From NCBI GenBank assembly GCA_017615125.1, contig JAGAAS010000103.1, positions 1-36,452 on the forward strand: a DNA stretch of 36,452 nt. Direction: 5' to 3'. Source of the DNA: Bacteroidaceae bacterium (lineage in GTDB: Bacteria > Bacteroidota > Bacteroidia > Bacteroidales > Bacteroidaceae). A program made the position numbers and the translations under genes. Under the pieces are notes generated by a model. It worked only from the letters and a program-made list of their open reading frames with translations, was not told the DNA's origin and did no database searches. Every line of letters starts with the position of its first letter. Position 1 is the stretch's first letter. Shown here piece after piece: positions 32,235 to 36,452 of the stretch.

Positions 32235-35200
32235 TTAGTTGAAGATGTACTTGAGTCCGACGGATGCGTACCAGCACTGGCCGAGCGTGTGGTAGGGCAC
32301 GAAGGTCTCGGTGGTTCCGCTGACGGCGGCGGGAGTGGAGAAGGTGGCGTAGCCGTCCTTGTCGACGCCCTCGTACTTGAGGATGCGTGCGTCGGTGCCG
32401 ATGGCGGGGTTGAGGTACTTGCTTACGCCCCAGCTGGAGTTGAAGAGGTTCATGACGTTCTTGATGTCGGCCGAGAGCTGCAGGATGTTGGTGTTGCCGC
32501 CGACCTTGCACTTGAAGTCATGCTTGTAGCCTACGTCGAAGCGGTGTACCCAGGGTGAGTAGACGCTGTATCCCTCGGCGTACTCGCCTTGGTGCTTGCT
32601 GAGGTACGGGTCGTTGTGCACGAACTCCATGAAGCGCGTCTGGTCGTCGGTGGAGACGAAGCGGAATTCTCCTGCTTCCACTTGTGCGTCGGTGGGGACG
32701 TAGATGGCGTCGTAGTTGTAGCCGTCGCCGTTCATATCGTTGGCGAGCATATAGGAGTAGTTGTAGCCGCCGCGCCAGGTCTCGTAGATGAGGCTGTAGT
32801 GGTTGCCGCTGCGGTCGTGAGCTGTTGCGCTGGCGACGACGCGGTCGGGAGTCACGTACTGCGAGTTGTGCAGGCGGATGTTGTTCGGGCCTTCGTAGGT
32901 GGGAACGTATGTGAATGCGCTCTCAGCTGCGGAGCCGGGCATGCCGGTGATTTCCTTGTTGACGGTGTGCGTGTAGGCGGCGTAGAGGCTCAGGAAGTCG
33001 GCGGGACGAGCGTTGAGCTGTACGTTGGCTGACCATCCGTAGCCCTGGCTGGTGTTTTCGAGGACGAATGCCTTGGTGGTGGTGCGGAAGTCAGTGGGGT
33101 AGAGCGGGCGGTTGTCGGCGCCGTTGACGCGGGCAAAGCCTGCGACGGGCTTCACGCTCCAGTCGGAGATGCACACTGCGTTGACCGTCTTGTTGAAGAT
33201 GCCTTCAGCGGTGAGGGTGAAGGGGAAGTCGACGGGGAGCTGGTAGTCGAAGGCGAGGGAGGTCTTCCATACCTGCGGCATTTTGAACTTCGGGTCGACG
33301 GCTGAGATGGAGGAAGGAACGGTTCCGTCCTCGGGCTTGACTGTCTGCGGGAAGCCCATGTCGAAGAGTTTCTTCTGGAGGGCGTCAATGGTTGCCTTGC
33401 CGTTCTCGGTCACGAGTCCGCCGGCGAACTGGTCCATGCTGTAGCCGTCCTTCTGGCCGTTCTTGGCGTTAAGCTGTGCCTGGTACTGGACCATACCGCC
33501 GTTGGTGGGCATGTTGGTGAAGAACACGAGGGGAAGGCGTCCCGAGAAGAGGCCTGTTCCGCCGCGTACGACGAAGCTCTTGTCGCCGCGCACGTCCCAT
33601 GTGTAGCCTACGCGGGGCGATACGGTGAGCTTGGACGTTGGCCACATGCCGGTGTCGATATGGCGCACGTCGCCGTTGCGGTCGTAGTAGTCAAGGGCGA
33701 GGATGGCGGCGTTCGTCATCAGGTCCTTGTTGTCGAAGAAGAGTCCGTCGAGCCTGAGGCCGGCAGTGAGCTTGAACTGGGAGGTTACGTTCCAGTCGTC
33801 CTGGGCGTAGATGCCTGCCTTGTGGAACTGCACGCGGGCTGCGGGTGTTTTCTCGCCGTCGTAGCCGTAGGTGAGGCATACGACTTCGGGAGTGCTGCGG
33901 AAGAGCTGGTCAACGGTCATGCCGTCTTCCCAGTTGTAGCGGTAGTAGCCGGTTCCGTTGCGCATGTACTGGTTGTCTGCCATCTGGTACTCGTAGTTCA
34001 GGCCGGCGGTGAGTCGGTGGCTGCCTACGGTGAGGGTTATGTCGTCGCGCACGTTGCCAATGGTGTTGTGCACGGCGTTGTTCCATGTGAAGAGCTCGTA
34101 GCCGAGGGCGATGTAGTTGTCGCCTCCCTTGGTGATGTCGATGAAGGGGAACTCGTCGGAGGTGCTCCCGCGTACGTCGTCGAGCTTGGAGAAGGTGGCG
34201 AGGAACTGGTTCTGGAGGTTGTCGCTGAGGCGGCTGTTGAGGTCGAAGGATACGGAGTGCACGAGGTTGTCCATGGAGTACATGGAGTTAGCGTACGACA
34301 TGGAGTTCTGGCTTGTGCGTCCGCTGACCATTCTCGTGCCGCCGTCCATCGAGCTCGCGTTGGGTGCGTTCCACAGCTTGTTGAGCGTGTAGTTGTATCG
34401 CAGTGCGAGGTGGTTGCGGTCGTTGATGTTCCAGTCAAGTCGCACGAGGGCCTTCATGTTGCTCTCGTCGGCGGGGAAGTCGGTGTACGAGCCGGTGTCG
34501 TATCCGTAGGTGCTCTTCATATAGTCCTTGACGGCCTGGAGGTCGCTGGCGGTGGTGCGGGACACGTAGTTGTCGGGGTCCTTTACTCCGTTTTCGGAGG
34601 CGCGCCATCTGTTGGCGATGGTGGGAGTCTTGGTGTACTCGAGGTTTCCGAAGATGAAGAGTTTGTTCTTGATGATGGGTGCGCCGAGGGTGAAGCCGTA
34701 GGTGGTGCTTCGGTCGGTGGCGCGGGCGCCTGCGATCTGGTCGCCGCAGACGGCGTCGCCGCGCATGTTCTCGTTGCGGTGGTAGACGTAGGCGGTTCCC
34801 TTCACGGTGTTGGTTCCCGACTTGGTGATGGCGTTAACGCCGCCGCCGATGAAGTTGGTCTGGCGCACGTCGTAGGGGGAGATGACGACCTGCATTTCCT
34901 CGATGGCGTCGATGGAGATGGGGTTGCCGCCGCCGGGGAGCTTGTCGCTGAGGCCGAAGTTGTTGTTGAAGTTGGCGCCGTCAACGGTGAAGTTGGCGGT
35001 ACGGCCGTCGGAGCCGGCGAAGCTCATGCCGTTGCCTCCGTAGGGAGAGAGCCTGGTCACGTCGGTGATGCTGCGGCTCACGGTCGGCAGAGAGGCGATC
35101 TGGGCGTTGGTGATGTTGGTCACCGAGCCTGTCTTGGCCGTGTTGAACTTGGTGGCGGTGGCCGAGACGACTACCTCGTCGAGCAGCTCGGACGACTCGC

Positions 35201-35528
35201 TCATCTTGTGGTTGAGCACGTACGTCTCGCCGAGCGAGAGGGTGACGTCGTTGACAACGCCCGTCTGGTAGCCTACATACGAGATGGTCACCGTGTACGG
35301 GCCGCCGGCACGCATACCTTGGATGTTGTACTGGCCGTCAATGTTGGTGATGGCGCCGTACTGGGTGCCCGACGGCACGTGAACGGCCAGCACGGTGGCA
35401 CCAATGACGGCTTCGCTTGAACTGTCAGTCACCTTGCCGGCGAGGGCCGACGTGGTAATCTGGGCACTTGCACCTGCCGTGATCATCATCAGGGCAGCTG
35501 CCAAAAAGAAACGCAGGTTTTTGAACAT
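32235..35528 (-). CDS. Oar-like TonB-dependent outer-membrane receptor
   Basis: This 1097-residue outer-membrane transporter should import a substrate with energy from TonB-ExbBD. It has a signal peptide (1-23, ending GASAQ). A carboxypeptidase-regulatory-like beta-sandwich follows (about 27-110: ALAGKVTDSSSEAVIGATV, GPYTVTISYVGYQT), then a plug domain (about 115-245) containing EVVVSATATKFN, NFTVDGANFNNNFG and EEMQVVISPYDVRQ. The large C-terminal beta-barrel ends in GLKYIFN. The layout is the Oar type rather than SusC: there is no SusD gene next to it, and the partner is the OB-fold lipoprotein gene 24 nt downstream. The substrate is unknown. Confidence 0.92.
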   Translation of the reverse strand: MFKNLRFFLAAALMMITAGASAQITTSALAGKVTDSSSEAVIGATVLAVHVPSGTQYGAITNIDGQYNIQGMRAGGPYTVTISYVGYQTGVVNDVTLSLGETYVLNHKMSESSELLDEVVVSATATKFNTAKTGSVTNITNAQIASLPTVSRSITDVTRLSPYGGNGMSFAGSDGRTANFTVDGANFNNNFGLSDKLPGGGNPISIDAIEEMQVVISPYDVRQTNFIGGGVNAITKSGTNTVKGTAYVYHRNENMRGDAVCGDQIAGARATDRSTTYGFTLGAPIIKNKLFIFGNLEYTKTPTIANRWRASENGVKDPDNYVSRTTASDLQAVKDYMKSTYGYDTGSYTDFPADESNMKALVRLDWNINDRNHLALRYNYTLNKLWNAPNASSMDGGTRMVSGRTSQNSMSYANSMYSMDNLVHSVSFDLNSRLSDNLQNQFLATFSKLDDVRGSTSDEFPFIDITKGGDNYIALGYELFTWNNAVHNTIGNVRDDITLTVGSHRLTAGLNYEYQMADNQYMRNGTGYYRYNWEDGMTVDQLFRSTPEVVCLTYGYDGEKTPAARVQFHKAGIYAQDDWNVTSQFKLTAGLRLDGLFFDNKDLMTNAAILALDYYDRNGDVRHIDTGMWPTSKLTVSPRVGYTWDVRGDKSFVVRGGTGLFSGRLPLVFFTNMPTNGGMVQYQAQLNAKNGQKDGYSMDQFAGGLVTENGKATIDALQKKLFDMGFPQTVKPEDGTVPSSISAVDPKFKMPQVWKTSLAFDYQLPVDFPFTLTAEGIFNKTVNAVCISDWSVKPVAGFARVNGADNRPLYPTDFRTTTKAFVLENTSQGYGWSANVQLNARPADFLSLYAAYTHTVNKEITGMPGSAAESAFTYVPTYEGPNNIRLHNSQYVTPDRVVASATAHDRSGNHYSLIYETWRGGYNYSYMLANDMNGDGYNYDAIYVPTDAQVEAGEFRFVSTDDQTRFMEFVHNDPYLSKHQGEYAEGYSVYSPWVHRFDVGYKHDFKCKVGGNTNILQLSADIKNVMNLFNSSWGVSKYLNPAIGTDARILKYEGVDKDGYATFSTPAAVSGTTETFVPYHTLGQCWYASVGLKYIFN

Positions 35529-35721
35529 AATTGATTGATTAATAAAACGGTAATATTTTTACTTCGTATTCGTCCCTATTCACGTCGCGAAGGTACGGTT
35601 TTATTTCATAAAAGACGAAAAAATCGGTAAGAAAAACAAAAAAATTTTTATCTTCAATCGACAGCCCCGCGTCGACAATTCACCCGCTTGCCACGTCGGT
35701 CCTCTGCCGCAGGCCGGGCCG

Positions 35722-36138
35722 TTACGGCATGAGCGTGCTGCTCAGGCGCCGGACGCGGGCCTGCGAGCGCAAGGCCTTGATAAGCCGCGCCTCGGGGCGG
35801 AACCGGACGTAGTAGTTCTTGATGTATGACGACGGGTCGAAGTCGTCAGCCCCTATCGCGCTCTGCGCGAAGCAGTGGCTCTTGAGCTGCACCTGGAGCG
35901 CGCCGAGGTCGCTCAGCACCACGCGCTGACCGCTCAGCAAACCCTTCAGGATGTACTCCTGCGCAGCGGCAAGCACCGCCACCACGTCAGCCTTCGTAAC
36001 AGTCGTCGAGAACTGGATGTCCTCCGTAAGCTGGTCGAACGTATAGTCGCCAGTCTTCACCGCACGGTCGTTCGCGTACAGCACGCCAGCCTGACCGCGC
36101 GGATTCTTGCATTTAAGCACTTTGTAAGTAATTGCCAT
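35722..36138 (-). CDS. HU-like DNA-binding protein (HU-HIG type)
   Basis: This 138-residue protein belongs to the Bacteroidetes HU-related group (HU domain fused to a different C-terminal part). The N-terminal sequence MAITYKVLKCKNPRG and the helix-rich middle (TKADVVAVLAAAQEYILKGLLSGQRVVLSDLGALQVQL) match this group, with the strand turn GQRVVLSDLG as in HU. A basic C-terminus (RFRPEARLIKALRSQARVRR) may contact DNA. It would act in the nucleoid. It is apparently monocistronic, with a leader of about 150 nt if the -7 box at 36289-36296 is used. Confidence 0.85.
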   Translation of the reverse strand: MAITYKVLKCKNPRGQAGVLYANDRAVKTGDYTFDQLTEDIQFSTTVTKADVVAVLAAAQEYILKGLLSGQRVVLSDLGALQVQLKSHCFAQSAIGADDFDPSSYIKNYYVRFRPEARLIKALRSQARVRRLSSTLMP

Positions 36139-36288
36139 AATAGTAAAAAATTAAGTTAATAAGTTAAACAAAAAACTGAAAAATGAAACACACACTCCCC
36201 ACACTCTCCATCACCCTGTACACAATGTCAAAGAACGCCTGGACCAGCCGTCAGATGCCCCCAAGCATCCGTCTCAACCAATCCGCTG

Positions 36289-36296
36289 CAAAAGTA
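36289..36296 (-). promoter_or_regulatory. Possible -7 box of the HU-like gene
   Basis: The minus strand reads TACTTTTG. There is no clear TTG at -33, and it would give a leader of about 150 nt. Confidence 0.4.
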
Positions 36297-36390
36297 CCAC
36301 ACATTATTTTGCCCCTGCACCTTATTGCACCTTATACCACAAGATTCCCCGAATTTTAACAATGATTAACGAAACTTTCCCCTCAAAAAC

Positions 36391-36421
36391 TTGCATATTC
36401 CAAACATTCTTCCTACCTTTG
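36391..36421 (+). promoter_or_regulatory. Outward promoter at the right edge
   Basis: TTG at 36391-36393, a 20-nt spacer, then TACCTTTG at 36414-36421 on the plus strand. The downstream sequence is A/C-rich with no G-A rich ribosome-binding site, and no start codon occurs before the window ends. It should drive a gene beyond 36452. Confidence 0.65.
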
Positions 36422-36452
36422 CACTACACAAACAAACCAACCTACACAAACC

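Larger units (their letters stand above)
36139..36452. other. Divergent intergenic region at the right edge
   Basis: No coding sequence is supported in these 314 nt. The region holds a possible minus-strand promoter for the HU-like gene and a plus-strand promoter for a gene outside the window. A short direct repeat (GCACCTTAT at 36317-36325 and 36327-36335) lies between the two promoters. The rest is AT-rich sequence without clear hairpins. Confidence 0.6.

Noticed and set aside
33660-35420. Long plus-strand open frame (586 codons) opposite the TonB receptor
   Set aside because: Its translation is Val/Gly/Glu-rich antisense of the receptor codons, with no recognisable domain; the high GC third positions keep the opposite strand free of stops.
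36317-36335. Direct repeat GCACCTTAT x2 as a possible CRISPR or iteron array
   Set aside because: Only two short units 1 nt apart; no array, no regular spacers.

Overview
The window looks like a stretch of core chromosome from a member of the Bacteroidales, most likely a relatively GC-rich Prevotellaceae-like lineage. Three things point there. Many genes are preceded by the Bacteroidetes-type promoter (a -7 box of the form TAnnTTTG, sometimes with a TTG/TTTG about 18-21 nt upstream). The gene orders parA-parB-DUF5683-lytic transglycosylase-RSH and rsfS-ftsH-cdsA are ones I associate with this phylum. The surface proteins (an Oar-like TonB receptor, Bacteroidetes lipoproteins, a secreted protein with a C-terminal sorting-like tail, and an HU-like 'HIG' protein) fit as well. 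The genus assignment is inference. I see no phage, insertion sequence, CRISPR array or rRNA.

Layout. 1-3.1 kb (+): a PfkB-family kinase and an S41 C-terminal processing protease, closed by a bidirectional terminator. 3.1-5.75 kb (-): L-fucose isomerase and an acyl-ACP thioesterase. 6.0-7.6 kb (+): SlyD-type prolyl isomerase and chorismate synthase; aroC overlaps the next, convergent gene. 7.56-14.0 kb (-): a compact operon reading parA, parB, a DUF5683 membrane protein, a LysM lytic transglycosylase and a bifunctional RelA/SpoT homologue, linking chromosome segregation, envelope growth and the stringent response. 14.2-16.2 kb (+): surE and lpxB. 16.2-19.7 kb (-): rsfS, ftsH and cdsA. 19.9 kb: tRNA-Gln(CUG) with its own promoter and terminator, facing a 58-residue basic protein.

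20.5-36.1 kb (nearly all -): a 1186-residue secreted protein with three related beta-sandwich modules; a fur-purA-zinc protease group; a TPR protein, dipeptidyl-peptidase III lipoprotein and AlkD-like protein group; a two-gene surface unit (Oar-like TonB-dependent receptor plus a lipoprotein of alternating Ig/BACON-like and OB-fold-like domains); and an HU-family protein. A promoter at the right edge drives a gene beyond the window.

The most unusual structural signal is a dispersed AT-rich repeat with palindromic cores. Three intergenic copies lie upstream of pfkB, in the thioesterase leader and between parA and parB. A fourth, divergent copy is read in frame as part of the charged C-terminal tail of FtsH. 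No obviously new defence or mobile system is visible; the less characterised items are the repeat family, the three-module secreted protein, the OB-fold lipoprotein with its receptor, and the 58-residue protein.
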